A stretch of 64,000 nt of DNA from Pseudomonas peli (GCF_900099645.1 NZ_FMTL01000001.1:1488001-1552000), one strand, 5' to 3'. Numbered from the stretch's first letter, positions 16,892 through 26,221 are shown. Numbers and translations are program-made. Notes: a model not told the origin generated them from the sequence alone.

Positions 16892-17335
16892 CTATGCAGA
16901 CGGTTCCATCAGTAGCACCGTCAGCGCCGCCCGCAGGTTCTCGGGAATGCTCATCGGGCGGTTGCTGCTGCGGTCGACGAAGACATGCACAAAGCGCCCG
17001 GCCGCGCAGGCCTCATCTTCATCGGCCTTGAACACGGCCAGCTCGTACTGCACCGAACTGTTGCCCAGCTTGCCGACCCGCAGGCCGATCTCGATGCGCT
17101 CGGGGAAGGCGATGGAAGCGAAGTAGTCGCAGCTGGAGCTGACCACAAAACCGACTACCTCGCCGTGATGGATATCCAGGCCGCCGACTTCGATCAGGTA
17201 GGTGTTCACCGCGCTGTCGAAGAAGCTGTAGTAGGTGACGTTGTTGACGTGACCGTAGACATCGTTGTCATGCCAGCGCGTGGTGATCGGCTGGAAGTGC
17301 CGGTAATCGCTGCGCAAGTGTTGGGGTTGGCTCAT
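16892..17335 (-). CDS. Acyl-CoA thioesterase, hotdog fold (4-HBT type)
   Basis: This 147-residue single-hotdog thioesterase has the active-site block 'TRWHDNDVYGHVNNVTYYSF' (catalytic Asp in 'DNDVYGH', about residue 25). It hydrolyses acyl-CoA esters; the chain length is not evident. It is the last gene of a four-gene minus-strand unit with an alcohol dehydrogenase, an acyl-CoA dehydrogenase and a hydroxyacyl-CoA dehydrogenase. This suggests release of an oxidation product or rescue of CoA. Confidence 0.9.
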   Translation of the reverse strand: MSQPQHLRSDYRHFQPITTRWHDNDVYGHVNNVTYYSFFDSAVNTYLIEVGGLDIHHGEVVGFVVSSSCDYFASIAFPERIEIGLRVGKLGNSSVQYELAVFKADEDEACAAGRFVHVFVDRSSNRPMSIPENLRAALTVLLMEPSA

Positions 17336-17363
17336 CGGAAGTCCTTGAGGTTAGCGAGGCGGC

Positions 17364-18527
17364 TTAATAGGCCACCTGGTAGATGGCCAGGGCATGGGCC
17401 TCGGTCATTTCCCGTGGGTTGTTCACCAGCAGGCGCTGTTGCTGCATGGCGTCGCGGGCCAGAGTCGGCAGCATGTCTTGCGGCACGCCGGCATCACGCA
17501 GGCGCGTAGGCAGGCCGCTGCGCACACTGAAATCGGCCAGCGCGCCGATAAACTGCTCGGTCTGCTGCAAAACACTGCCGGCGCGCAGCTGATCGCCCAG
17601 CACCAGCGGCGCCAGCTCGGCATACAACGGCGCGGCCGCATTGCCGTTGAAGCCCAGCACATGCGGCAGCACCAAGGCGTTACTCAAGCCGTGGGGAATA
17701 TGGAAATGCCCGCCCAACGGATAAGCCAGCGCATGCACCGCCGCCACCGGCGCATTGGCAAACGCCTGGCCGGCCAGGCAGGAACCCAGCAACATGGCCT
17801 GACGCGCCTCGCGGTTACCGCCGTTATGCACCACTTCATCCAGATTGGCCGCCAGCAGGCGCAACGCTTCGCGGGCCAGCAGGTCGGACAGTGGATTCTT
17901 TTTCAGCGCACTGGTATAGGCCTCAATGGCATGCACCATGGCGTCGATTCCGGTAGCGGCGGTCACAGCCGGCGGCAGGCCGAGGGTCAGCTCGGCATCG
18001 AGCAACGCCAGGTCCGGCAGCAGCAGCGGCGAGACCACGCCCATCTTGGTGGTTTCGCCGGTGGTGATGATGGAAATCTGCGTGACTTCCGAACCGGTGC
18101 CGGCGGTGGTCGGCACCAGAATCAGCGGCAAACGCTGACCCCGAGCATTGCCAACGCCGTAAATCTGCGCCAGCTCCTGGCCGCACTCAGGATGCGCCAG
18201 CAGCGCCACCAGCTTGGCTACATCCATCGAGCTGCCGCCGCCAAAGCCGACGATCAGCTGCGCCTTGAGCGCGCGGGCCTGCTCGACCGCTGCCAGCAGA
18301 ATCGCCTCGGGCGGGTCGGCGACCACCTGATCGAAGACCTCAACCGTCAGCTCGGCACGGGCAAAACCTGGCAGCACCTCATCCAGCAGGCCGAGCTTGC
18401 TGATGCCCGGATCGGTGACGATCAGCACCCGTTGCGCGCCGCGCTCGCGGCACAGCTCGGCCAAACGCCGGGAGGCGCCGATCTCACACAGAATCTGCGC
18501 GGTGGTGGCAAAGCTAAAGGGCAGCAT
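17364..18527 (-). CDS. Iron-containing alcohol dehydrogenase
   Basis: This 387-residue group III (Fe-type) NAD(P)-dependent alcohol dehydrogenase has the nucleotide loop 'GGGSSMDVAKL' near residue 95 and 'PTTAGTGSEVTQ' near residue 140. The metal-binding histidines lie in 'VHALAYPLGGHFHIPHG' around residue 262. GAGG lies 8 nt before the ATG. Its place among beta-oxidation-type genes points to an alkanol or hydroxy-acid substrate, but this is inference from context. Confidence 0.92.
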   Translation of the reverse strand: MLPFSFATTAQILCEIGASRRLAELCRERGAQRVLIVTDPGISKLGLLDEVLPGFARAELTVEVFDQVVADPPEAILLAAVEQARALKAQLIVGFGGGSSMDVAKLVALLAHPECGQELAQIYGVGNARGQRLPLILVPTTAGTGSEVTQISIITTGETTKMGVVSPLLLPDLALLDAELTLGLPPAVTAATGIDAMVHAIEAYTSALKKNPLSDLLAREALRLLAANLDEVVHNGGNREARQAMLLGSCLAGQAFANAPVAAVHALAYPLGGHFHIPHGLSNALVLPHVLGFNGNAAAPLYAELAPLVLGDQLRAGSVLQQTEQFIGALADFSVRSGLPTRLRDAGVPQDMLPTLARDAMQQQRLLVNNPREMTEAHALAIYQVAY

Positions 18528-18597
18528 GGGGTGATCCTCTTGTTGTAGTGATTGGCGCGCGCCGCAGCGTGGCTTGCACCCACGCTACGCGCTTCGG

Positions 18598-20388
18598 TCA
18601 GAAGGCGAAACTCGCCTCATCCATGGCCATCAGGCAGTCGGCACCGCCCAGCAGGGACTCCCGATGGGCGCTGGCACGTGGCAACACCCGGCGCAGGTAG
18701 AAGTCGGCGGACTGCAACTTGGCCTGGTAGAACGCTGCCTCGCCGCTGCCCGTCTCCAGGGCATCCTGTGCCCGTGCCGCCGCCTGCAGCCAGAAACCGG
18801 CCAGCAACACATAGGCCGAATACTGGAGGAAATCCACCGATACCGCGCCGATCTCCTGCACATCGCGCTGGCTGGCGGCAATCACCGCGCTGCTCAGCTC
18901 GCGCCACTCACCCAGACGCGCTTGCACGCTTTTGGCCAACTCGGCCAATGCCGGACGGCCCACCTGGGCGTCGCACAGCTCACTGAACTCGGCCTGCAAC
19001 GCCGACAGTTCGGCACCGCCGTCACCGAGCACCTTGCGGCGGATATAGTCCAGCGCCTGGATGCCGTTGGTGCCTTCATACAGCTGGGTGATGCGGCTGT
19101 CGCGCATCAGTTGCTCGATGCCCCACTCGCGGATAAAACCGTGGCCGCCATACACCTGCACCGCGTGGCTGGCGACTTCCTGGCCCATATCGGTAAAGAA
19201 GGCTTTAACGATCGGGATCAGCAGCGCCGCGCGCTTGCCGGCGGCCTTGCGCGCGGCGGCGTCCGGATGGCCGTGCTCAAGGTCGAGCTGGCGCGCGCAG
19301 TAGGCCGCCAGCATACGGCTGCCTTCGACCAGGCTCTTCTGCGTCAGCAGCATGCGCCGCACATCGGGATGATTGATGATCGGATCAGCCGCCTTGCCCG
19401 GTTCGGCCGGCCCGCTCAGCGCGCGCGACTGCAGGCGCTCGCGGGCATAGCGCAGCGCGCCCTGGAAAGCCGCTTCGCCGATGCCTAAGCCCTGCAAACC
19501 GACCTGAAAGCGCGCGTCGTTCATCATGGTGAACATGCAGGCCAGGCCCTGGTTGGCTTCGCCGATCAGCCAGCCGGTGGCGCCGTCAAAGTTCATCACG
19601 CAGGTGGACGCCCCCTTGATGCCCATCTTGTGCTCGATGGCGCCGCAGGACAGCGCGTTGCGCTCGCCCGGAGTACCGTCGGCAGCGGCGACAAATTTCG
19701 GTACCAGCAGCAGGCTGATGCCCTTTACCCCGGCTGGCGCATCCGGCAGACGGGCGAGCACCAGATGAATGATGTTTTCTGACAGGTCCTGCTCGCCGCC
19801 GCTGATAAAGATCTTGCTGCCGCTGACCTTGAAGCTGCCGTCCGCCTGCGGCTCAGCCTTGGTGCGCAGCAGGGCCAGGTCGGTGCCGGCCTGCGGCTCG
19901 GTGAGGCACATGGTGCCGGCCCATTGGCCACTGACCAGTTTGTGCAGGTAGGTGTTTTTCAGCGACTCGCTGCCGTGCTTGTACAGCGCCAGCACCGCGC
20001 CTTCGGTGAGCCCGGAATACACGCGGAACGACAGCGAGGCACCCATCAGCATCTCGTGGAAGTTACACGCAAGCATCTGCGGCAGCGCCTGGCCGCCGTA
20101 TTCGCTCGGCCCGGTCATACTTGCCCAGCCGTTATCGACATACTGCTGATAAGCCTCGGCAAAGCCATCCGGCGTGCGCACCTGGCCATCACTCAGCTGG
20201 CAACCCTGCTCGTCACTGTTGCGATTCAGCGGCGCCACCACCTCGGCGGCGTAACGCGCGCCCTCCTCCAGCACGCCGTCGATCAGCTCGCGGTCAAGGC
20301 CGTTGCCGAGCAGCTGACAGTGGCCACTGATATCGAACAGCTCGTGCAGCACAAAGCGCATATCGCACAGCGGAGCCTGATAACTCAT
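18598..20388 (-). CDS. Acyl-CoA dehydrogenase, long form with C-terminal extension
   Basis: This FAD-dependent enzyme (596 residues) introduces the 2,3 double bond in acyl-CoAs. 'MCLTEPQAGTDLALL' (FAD and substrate binding) and 'VYGGHGFIREWGIEQLMRD' plus 'LYEGTNGIQALD' are visible. It has the roughly 120-residue C-terminal domain of the DmdC/long-chain group, making it longer than classical 380-residue dehydrogenases. It overlaps the hydroxyacyl-CoA dehydrogenase by ATGA. GGAGGG precedes the start. Confidence 0.94.
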   Translation of the reverse strand: MSYQAPLCDMRFVLHELFDISGHCQLLGNGLDRELIDGVLEEGARYAAEVVAPLNRNSDEQGCQLSDGQVRTPDGFAEAYQQYVDNGWASMTGPSEYGGQALPQMLACNFHEMLMGASLSFRVYSGLTEGAVLALYKHGSESLKNTYLHKLVSGQWAGTMCLTEPQAGTDLALLRTKAEPQADGSFKVSGSKIFISGGEQDLSENIIHLVLARLPDAPAGVKGISLLLVPKFVAAADGTPGERNALSCGAIEHKMGIKGASTCVMNFDGATGWLIGEANQGLACMFTMMNDARFQVGLQGLGIGEAAFQGALRYARERLQSRALSGPAEPGKAADPIINHPDVRRMLLTQKSLVEGSRMLAAYCARQLDLEHGHPDAAARKAAGKRAALLIPIVKAFFTDMGQEVASHAVQVYGGHGFIREWGIEQLMRDSRITQLYEGTNGIQALDYIRRKVLGDGGAELSALQAEFSELCDAQVGRPALAELAKSVQARLGEWRELSSAVIAASQRDVQEIGAVSVDFLQYSAYVLLAGFWLQAAARAQDALETGSGEAAFYQAKLQSADFYLRRVLPRASAHRESLLGGADCLMAMDEASFAF

Positions 20389-21638
20389 ACCCGGCCCTCC
20401 TGCACATCGGATACCCGCACGTCGGCGAAGCGCTGGCCGCTGCTGGCCAGTTTTTCAATCAGCCGCGCCGGCAGCCAGTGCTCACCGAACGCGGCCTGCA
20501 ACGCTTTCAAACGATCATGAATCGCCGCCACACCCTGGCCATCGGCCCAGTTCATCGGTCCACCCTTGTCGGCCGGGAAACCGTAGCCATTGAGGTAGAC
20601 CAGATCGATGTCGTGGCTGTTGGCGGCGATGTTCTCTTCGAGGATTTTCGCGCCCTCGTTCACCAGCGCCAGCAGGCAGCGTTCGAGAATCTCCGAAGGA
20701 TCAATGTCGCGGCGCGTGAAGCCCAGCTGCTCGGACACCTGCAGCACCAGCGCATCCACTTCAGGGTCATGCTCAGCCTGGCGACTGCCTTCGGCGTAGC
20801 GGTAATAGCCCATGCGCACCTTCTGGCCAAAACGGCCGAGGCCGCACAGGCGGTTATCCACCTGCACCGCCGGATCATCCTGGCCCTTACCGGCCAACTC
20901 GCGGGCGCGCCATTCCAGGTCGATGCCGACCACGTCATACATGCGGAACGGGCCCATGGCGAAACCAAAGCCCTGCAACGCGGCGTCAACCTGATGCGGA
21001 TAAGCCCCTTCGAGCAGCAGCATGCGCGCCTCGCGCACATAGGTGTGCAGCATGCGGTTGCCGATAAAACCGTCGCAGTTACCCGCCACCACGCTGACCT
21101 TGCCAATGCGTTGGCCCAGGGCAAGTGCCGCGTCCAGTACCGCCGGCGCAGTCTTGGCGCCGCGCACGATTTCCAGCAACTTCATGATGTGCGCCGGGCT
21201 GAAGAAGTGCAGACCGAGCACGTCCTCCGGGCGTTTGGTCACAGCGGCAATCGCGTCGATATCCAGCGCCGAAGTGTTGCTGGCGAGGATCGCACCGGGC
21301 TTCAGGGTGGCATCGAGCGTGCGGAAGATCTGCTGCTTGAGTTCAAGGTTCTCGTATACCGCTTCGATCACCAGATCGGCATCTGTCAGCGCGGCGTAAT
21401 CGCCCACCGGGGTGACGCAAGCCAGTCGCGCGGCCGACTGCTCGGCGCTGATCCGCCCCAGCTTGAGGTTGTGGGCATTGGTCTCGGCCACCACCTTCAT
21501 GGCCTGCTCGAGCATCTGCGGGTTGTTGTCCAGCCACAGCACTTGAATGCCGGCGTTGGCCAGGCTCATGACGATACCGCGCCCCATAGTGCCCGCGCCG
21601 ATCACGGCGGCCTGTCGAACCTCGAATGCCTTGCTCAT
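20385..21638 (-). CDS. 3-hydroxyacyl-CoA dehydrogenase
   Basis: This NAD-dependent enzyme (417 residues) oxidises 3-hydroxyacyl-CoA to 3-ketoacyl-CoA. The Rossmann motif 'VIGAGTMGRGIVMSLANAG' is at the N-terminus, followed by 'SNTSALDIDAIA' and the catalytic histidine in 'GLHFFSPAHIMKLLEIV'. Two C-terminal 3HCDH domains follow. Unlike FadB, there is no enoyl-CoA hydratase domain. The ATG at 21638 has AGAGGAG upstream; a GTG six bases earlier is less well placed. It is first in the operon and divergent from a LysR gene. Confidence 0.94.
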   Translation of the reverse strand: MSKAFEVRQAAVIGAGTMGRGIVMSLANAGIQVLWLDNNPQMLEQAMKVVAETNAHNLKLGRISAEQSAARLACVTPVGDYAALTDADLVIEAVYENLELKQQIFRTLDATLKPGAILASNTSALDIDAIAAVTKRPEDVLGLHFFSPAHIMKLLEIVRGAKTAPAVLDAALALGQRIGKVSVVAGNCDGFIGNRMLHTYVREARMLLLEGAYPHQVDAALQGFGFAMGPFRMYDVVGIDLEWRARELAGKGQDDPAVQVDNRLCGLGRFGQKVRMGYYRYAEGSRQAEHDPEVDALVLQVSEQLGFTRRDIDPSEILERCLLALVNEGAKILEENIAANSHDIDLVYLNGYGFPADKGGPMNWADGQGVAAIHDRLKALQAAFGEHWLPARLIEKLASSGQRFADVRVSDVQEGRV

Positions 21639-21758
21639 GCCCACTCCTCTGATTAGTGCTGAACGAAATGCCTGTGCTGCAAAGAAAATTCGCCAGCCAC
21701 CTTAAGCAAGGCGCTACTATTTTTGAAATTTAGTCTTGTGATAAGTCGTATTCAGCAG

Positions 21759-22658
21759 ATGAATTTCTCTACCTTCGACCTCAACCTGCTGCGCGTGTTC
21801 GATGCACTGATGCGCGAGCAGAACGTTTCCCGCGCGGCCGAGCGCCTGGCCCTGAGCCAGCCGGCGGTGAGCAACGCACTGAATCGCCTGCGCGAACTGC
21901 TCGATGACCCGCTGCTGGTGCGCGTGGGCCGCAGCATGCAGCCCACGCCGCGCGCCCAAGCGCTGGAAACGCCGATCCGCGCGGCCCTGCAGCAACTGGA
22001 ACAGAGTCTCAGTGCCGGCGACGTGTTCGATCCGGCCAGCAGCCGCCAGCACTTCAGCATCGCCGTCACCGACTATGTCGAGCTGATCTGCATGCCACGG
22101 CTGCTTGAACAACTCAGCCAGCAGGCACCCGGCATGCGCATCGACATCCGCCACCTGAGCCCCAGCCTGCCGGCCGAAGCGCTGGACAAGGGCGAGCTGG
22201 ACCTGGTGCTGGGGCGTTTCGAGGACATCCCCGCGCGCTTTGCCCGCCAGCACTGGATGAGTGAAACCCTGCAACTGGCGCTGCGCCGCGACCATCCGCT
22301 GGGCAACCAACCGATGGACCTGCCGACCTTTCTGCAGCTGCGCCACCTGTGGGTACACGGCGGTCAGACGCGTGGCATGGTCGACCAATGGCTGGGCGAA
22401 CAGGGCCTGTGCCGGGAGATTCGCTACACCACGCCCAATTACCTGCAGGCCGCGCATATCGTCGCCAGCAGTGAACTGGCTGCCGTGCTGCCGACCCAGC
22501 TGGCGCGCCACTTTGCCCGCCTGCTGCCGCTGCAACTGTTCGAGCTGCCGTTCGCCCTCGGCCCGTTTCACCTGGAAATCGTCAGCCTGGCCCAGCGCCA
22601 ACGTGACCCGGCGCTGCATTGGCTGATTGAACAGATCCAGCAGATCGATCAGCGCTGA
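21759..22658 (+). CDS. LysR-type regulator divergent from the acyl-CoA oxidation operon
   Basis: This 299-residue regulator is of the NodD/PcaQ-like branch, with 'MNFSTFDLNLLRVFDALMRE' and the helix-turn-helix 'NVSRAAERLALSQPAVSNAL'. The ATG at 21759 is preferred over the one at 21723 because the LysR domain begins there. The 120-bp divergent promoter with the four-gene operon is the standard LysR arrangement, so it probably controls that operon. The inducer is unknown. Confidence 0.9.
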   Translation: MNFSTFDLNLLRVFDALMREQNVSRAAERLALSQPAVSNALNRLRELLDDPLLVRVGRSMQPTPRAQALETPIRAALQQLEQSLSAGDVFDPASSRQHFSIAVTDYVELICMPRLLEQLSQQAPGMRIDIRHLSPSLPAEALDKGELDLVLGRFEDIPARFARQHWMSETLQLALRRDHPLGNQPMDLPTFLQLRHLWVHGGQTRGMVDQWLGEQGLCREIRYTTPNYLQAAHIVASSELAAVLPTQLARHFARLLPLQLFELPFALGPFHLEIVSLAQRQRDPALHWLIEQIQQIDQR

Positions 22659-22726
22659 TCACCCGGCAGCCGGACAAAGCCTTCCTATACTGACGGCTAC
22701 TGTCGTGCGGTCGTGGGGGATCAATC

Positions 22727-23371
22727 ATGCTGAAATCGGCGTTGGCACTGCTGTTGGTGCTGCTGGGCACACTGGCGCAGGCCCAGAATCTGGAGATCGT
22801 GCTGCTCGATAATCAGGGCAAACCGCTGAGTGACGCCGTGCTGTGGATCGAACCCGGTCCGGCGCAAAGCCAACCCGCTACTGCAGTGATGGACCAGCAG
22901 AAGCGCCAGTTCACCCCCTATGTTCTGCCAGTACAGGTCGGCACCACGGTGAGCTTCCCCAACGCCGACCCGATCAACCATCACGTTTACTCCTTCTCGC
23001 CGGCCAAGCGTTTCGAGCTCCGCCTGCACCAGCAGAAGGCCGCACCGCAGGAAATGCGTTTCGACCAGCCTGGCCTGGTCACCCTGGGCTGCAATATCCA
23101 TGACTGGATGCTCGGCTTTATCCTCGTGCTCGACACCCCCTGGTTCGCCCAGACCGACAGCCAGGGCAAAACCCGCCTGGACTTCGATGCCGCCGCCGGA
23201 CAAACCCTGCACATCTGGCACCCACGCATCGCCGATCCGCAGGAAGCCATGAGCCGCGCCGTACCCAGCGACGGCACGTTAACCTGGCAACTCACCGGCG
23301 CGCTGAAGCGCGACCCTCGGCCGAAAGAGCCGAAAGCCCGCCCCATGGCCAAAGATGACTACGCCTCATGA
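22727..23371 (+). CDS. Periplasmic cupredoxin-like protein
   Basis: This 214-residue exported protein has a signal peptide cleaved after 'AQA' (residue 19). The beta-rich mature part resembles the 'methylamine utilisation protein' plastocyanin-like family. Likely copper ligands are H85/H86 in 'ADPINHHVYSFS', and C122, H125 and M128 in 'LGCNIHDWM', the arrangement of a type 1 copper site. The C-terminus is proline- and lysine-rich. Its stop overlaps the start of the GGDEF-EAL gene by four bases, so the two are translated together. Metal binding is inferred from the motif only. Confidence 0.82.
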   Translation: MLKSALALLLVLLGTLAQAQNLEIVLLDNQGKPLSDAVLWIEPGPAQSQPATAVMDQQKRQFTPYVLPVQVGTTVSFPNADPINHHVYSFSPAKRFELRLHQQKAAPQEMRFDQPGLVTLGCNIHDWMLGFILVLDTPWFAQTDSQGKTRLDFDAAAGQTLHIWHPRIADPQEAMSRAVPSDGTLTWQLTGALKRDPRPKEPKARPMAKDDYAS

Positions 23372-25761
23372 CCCTGCGCGGCAAGATTCTCGGCTTCTTC
23401 CTGCTGTTGCTGCTGGCGGTCATGGTGCTGCTATTGGCACTGGTTTATCGCTCCACGTATCAACACACTCTGAGCCAGGTGGCCGGGCAGCTGAACTTCG
23501 CCCATGCGGTGCTGAGCAACGAGCTGCAGAGCCGCCGTCAGGCGCAGAGCGCCATGGCCGATCTGATCGCCAAGGACTTCACCCTGCTCGGCGAAATCGC
23601 CGACCTGATCGCCAGCCCCCAGCAGGAAGCGCAATCACTGTCCGCAGCACTGGAATCGTTTGCCTCGCGCAGCCAGGCCAGCTTTGCCCTGGTCAGTGCG
23701 CCCGAGGGGCTGATCCTGGCGGGCACCAGTGGCGAACTGTTGCCGGGCGCGCAATTACCCTGGAATGACCTGCTCGACACAGACGATGCACAGAGCAAAG
23801 AACGCCTGGTGGTGTTCGGTGAACGGGTACTGCATATCAACGCCACGCCAATCTTCGCCCCACGGCCCAACCTGATGGGCTGGCTGCTGATGGCTTTTGA
23901 ACTGGACGATCAGGCGACCGCGCACCTGGCCCGTCTCAGCGGCGCCGACGTCGCGCTGCTCGACGGCCGCCCTGGGCAATACCGGGTATTGGCCAGCAAC
24001 CTGCAGGCGTTGCCTCGGGCCGAGCTGGCCAGCCAGCTGCTGCCAAATGCTGAGGGCGTGTTCCGCTTCGACTTACAGGGCCTGGAGCAGGTGGCCCTGC
24101 GCGCACCTCTAGTGGATACCAGTAGCGAACTGCAGGTGCTGCTGATGCGCTCGCTGGCCGCCGAGCTGGCTGATTACCAACCGCTGCAATGGCAGCTGGC
24201 AAGCATCTTTACCATCGCCCTGCTGCTGGCCGGGCTCGGCGCACTGTGGATTGCCAACACCGTCAGCCGGCCGCTGAGTCAGATGGTCGACAACGTGCGG
24301 CGCATCGCCAGCGGCGACTATCAGGTACCAATGGAAACGCAGGCGAGCGGCGAAGTCGGCTTACTCGCCCGCGAATTCGTCGCCATGCAGCAAGGCATTG
24401 CCGAGCGCGAAACCACCATCAGCTTTCTCGCTTACCGCGACCCGCTGACCGAACTGGCCAACCGCAACCGTTTTGTCGCCGAGCTGCAACAGGCCCTGAC
24501 GCAGTGTCCGCCAGGCGCAGGTATCGCCGTGCTGCTGATGGACCTGGACAACTTCAAGGACCTTAACGACACCCTCGGCCACGACGCCGGCGACCAGCTG
24601 CTCTGCCAGCTCGCCGCACGCCTGCAGGTGCTGCTACGCCCCGGCGAGCAACTGGCGCGTCTCGGTGGTGACGAGTTTGCGCTGCTGATCAGCCCCTGCC
24701 AGCCGGGCTGGCTGATCCCTGCCGCCGAGCATTACCGCGCCGCTCTGCACGAGCCATTCGCCGTACGCGGCATCAGCATGACCCTCAACGCCACGGTTGG
24801 AATCGCCCTGTACCCGGATCACGGTGAAAGCGCCGGCAGCCTGCTGCAGCATGCCGAAGTGGCGATGTATCTGGGCAAACAGCAGCGCTCGCCCTACGCC
24901 CTCTACCGCCCAGAGCTGGACCGCCACAGCCTGCTGCGCCTGGCATTGATGAGCGAACTGAAAGGCGCGGTGGAAGGCGGTCAACTCAGCCTGTATTTCC
25001 AACCGAAACTGAATATCCGTGCGCGCAGCCTGTATGGCGTGGAATGCCTGGTGCGCTGGATTCACCCGGTGCATGGGTTTATTCCGCCGGACGAATTTAT
25101 CCCCCTGGCCGAACAGACCGGCAACGTCTGCGCCCTGACCCGCTGGGTGGTGCGCACTGCGGTGGCGCAGAGTCGCGCCTGGCAGGAGCAGGGCTTGGAC
25201 CTGAAGACCGCGATCAATATCTCCGCACTGGATCTGGCCGATCCCGGCTTTGCCGGTTTTATCGCCGCGCAACTGGCCGAACATGACGTGCCGCCATCTG
25301 CCCTGATCGTGGAAATCACTGAAAGCGCGGTGATGGCCGACCCGGAACTGGCCATGGGACAACTGCAGGAGTTGTGCGAATTGGGCGTGCAGCTATCGAT
25401 CGACGACTACGGCACGGGCTATTCGAGCATGGCTCAACTCAAGCGGCTGCCGGTGCATGAGCTGAAGATCGACAAGTCCTTCGTGCTCGACCTGCTGAGC
25501 AACCCCGACGACGACATCATCGTCCGCTCGACCATCGAACTGGGCCACAACATGAATCTCAAGATCGTCGCTGAAGGGGTGGAAACCGAAGCCATTCTCG
25601 ACCGTCTCGATCAGCTCGGTTGCGATATCGCCCAGGGCTACTTGCTGAGCAAACCGCTGCCACCCGCCGCGTTTGCCAGCTGGCTGGAAAACTGTCAGTG
25701 GCACTTGCCTGCCGCAACTACTGAAGGCGCTGCTCGCCAACCGCGACCACCGGGCAATTAA
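23368..25761 (+). CDS. Membrane GGDEF-EAL protein (c-di-GMP turnover) with periplasmic sensor
   Basis: This 797-residue protein has, in order: a membrane segment (residues 8-28), a periplasmic domain of about 245 residues, a second membrane segment (about 274-297), HAMP, GGDEF (motif at 433-437) and EAL (559). The GGDEF motif is intact but the RxxD inhibitory site reads 'RPGE'. The EAL triad reads ECL, while the other catalytic residues (Asn in 'INIS', Glu in 'EITES', 'DDYGTG', Lys in 'LKIDKS', 'EGVE', 'QGY') are kept. It is therefore probably an active phosphodiesterase, and a cyclase is possible. Coupling to the cupredoxin suggests that copper or redox state is the input. Confidence 0.9.
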   Translation: MTLRGKILGFFLLLLLAVMVLLLALVYRSTYQHTLSQVAGQLNFAHAVLSNELQSRRQAQSAMADLIAKDFTLLGEIADLIASPQQEAQSLSAALESFASRSQASFALVSAPEGLILAGTSGELLPGAQLPWNDLLDTDDAQSKERLVVFGERVLHINATPIFAPRPNLMGWLLMAFELDDQATAHLARLSGADVALLDGRPGQYRVLASNLQALPRAELASQLLPNAEGVFRFDLQGLEQVALRAPLVDTSSELQVLLMRSLAAELADYQPLQWQLASIFTIALLLAGLGALWIANTVSRPLSQMVDNVRRIASGDYQVPMETQASGEVGLLAREFVAMQQGIAERETTISFLAYRDPLTELANRNRFVAELQQALTQCPPGAGIAVLLMDLDNFKDLNDTLGHDAGDQLLCQLAARLQVLLRPGEQLARLGGDEFALLISPCQPGWLIPAAEHYRAALHEPFAVRGISMTLNATVGIALYPDHGESAGSLLQHAEVAMYLGKQQRSPYALYRPELDRHSLLRLALMSELKGAVEGGQLSLYFQPKLNIRARSLYGVECLVRWIHPVHGFIPPDEFIPLAEQTGNVCALTRWVVRTAVAQSRAWQEQGLDLKTAINISALDLADPGFAGFIAAQLAEHDVPPSALIVEITESAVMADPELAMGQLQELCELGVQLSIDDYGTGYSSMAQLKRLPVHELKIDKSFVLDLLSNPDDDIIVRSTIELGHNMNLKIVAEGVETEAILDRLDQLGCDIAQGYLLSKPLPPAAFASWLENCQWHLPAATTEGAARQPRPPGN

Positions 25762-26221
25762 CGATAATCCCACTGGCCCTCACACTGACCAAACCTTGCT
25801 CCTGCGCTTGCAACACGGCATCAGCCGAGCGCAACGGGCTGCCTGGCGTACCACTCAACCAGCGCACCTCATAGACATGCCACAACGGGCTGTAGGCCAT
25901 GTCCTGGTTATCCCCACCTAATGGCAGCGGGATAGACGGGAATACGCTGGCCTGGCTGTCATCAACAAATTTGTAGACCCGATCATAAGTCGCCAACGGA
26001 TGCGGTCCGGGCTCATCGGGCAGTGCATTGGCCAGTCTCGGCACATAATTGGCCTGCATCACTGTCGCCATCTGCGCATCCGAAATATCGGTGGTCAGGT
26101 AGTAAACCTGCTCACCGTTGTACCAACCCGGCAACACCGGCAGGCTCATATGAGTAACGTGCGACCGGCTACAACCACTCAACAACGCGGCTAAAAAAAA
26201 CACACCCAGCAAAGCACGCAT
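25718..26221 (-). CDS. Lipoprotein of unknown function
   Basis: This 167-residue lipoprotein has a lipobox 'LLSGC' with C17 as the lipidated residue. The mature part contains 'GWYNGEQVYYLTTDISDAQM' and 'YSPLWHVYEVRW', which I recognise only as a conserved hypothetical pattern. The ATG at 26221 has GGGAG 8 nt upstream and is preferred over the ATG at 26245. Its last 44 bp overlap the end of the GGDEF-EAL gene tail-to-tail. Function unknown. Confidence 0.8.
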   Translation of the reverse strand: MRALLGVFFLAALLSGCSRSHVTHMSLPVLPGWYNGEQVYYLTTDISDAQMATVMQANYVPRLANALPDEPGPHPLATYDRVYKFVDDSQASVFPSIPLPLGGDNQDMAYSPLWHVYEVRWLSGTPGSPLRSADAVLQAQEQGLVSVRASGIIVNCPVVAVGEQRLQ

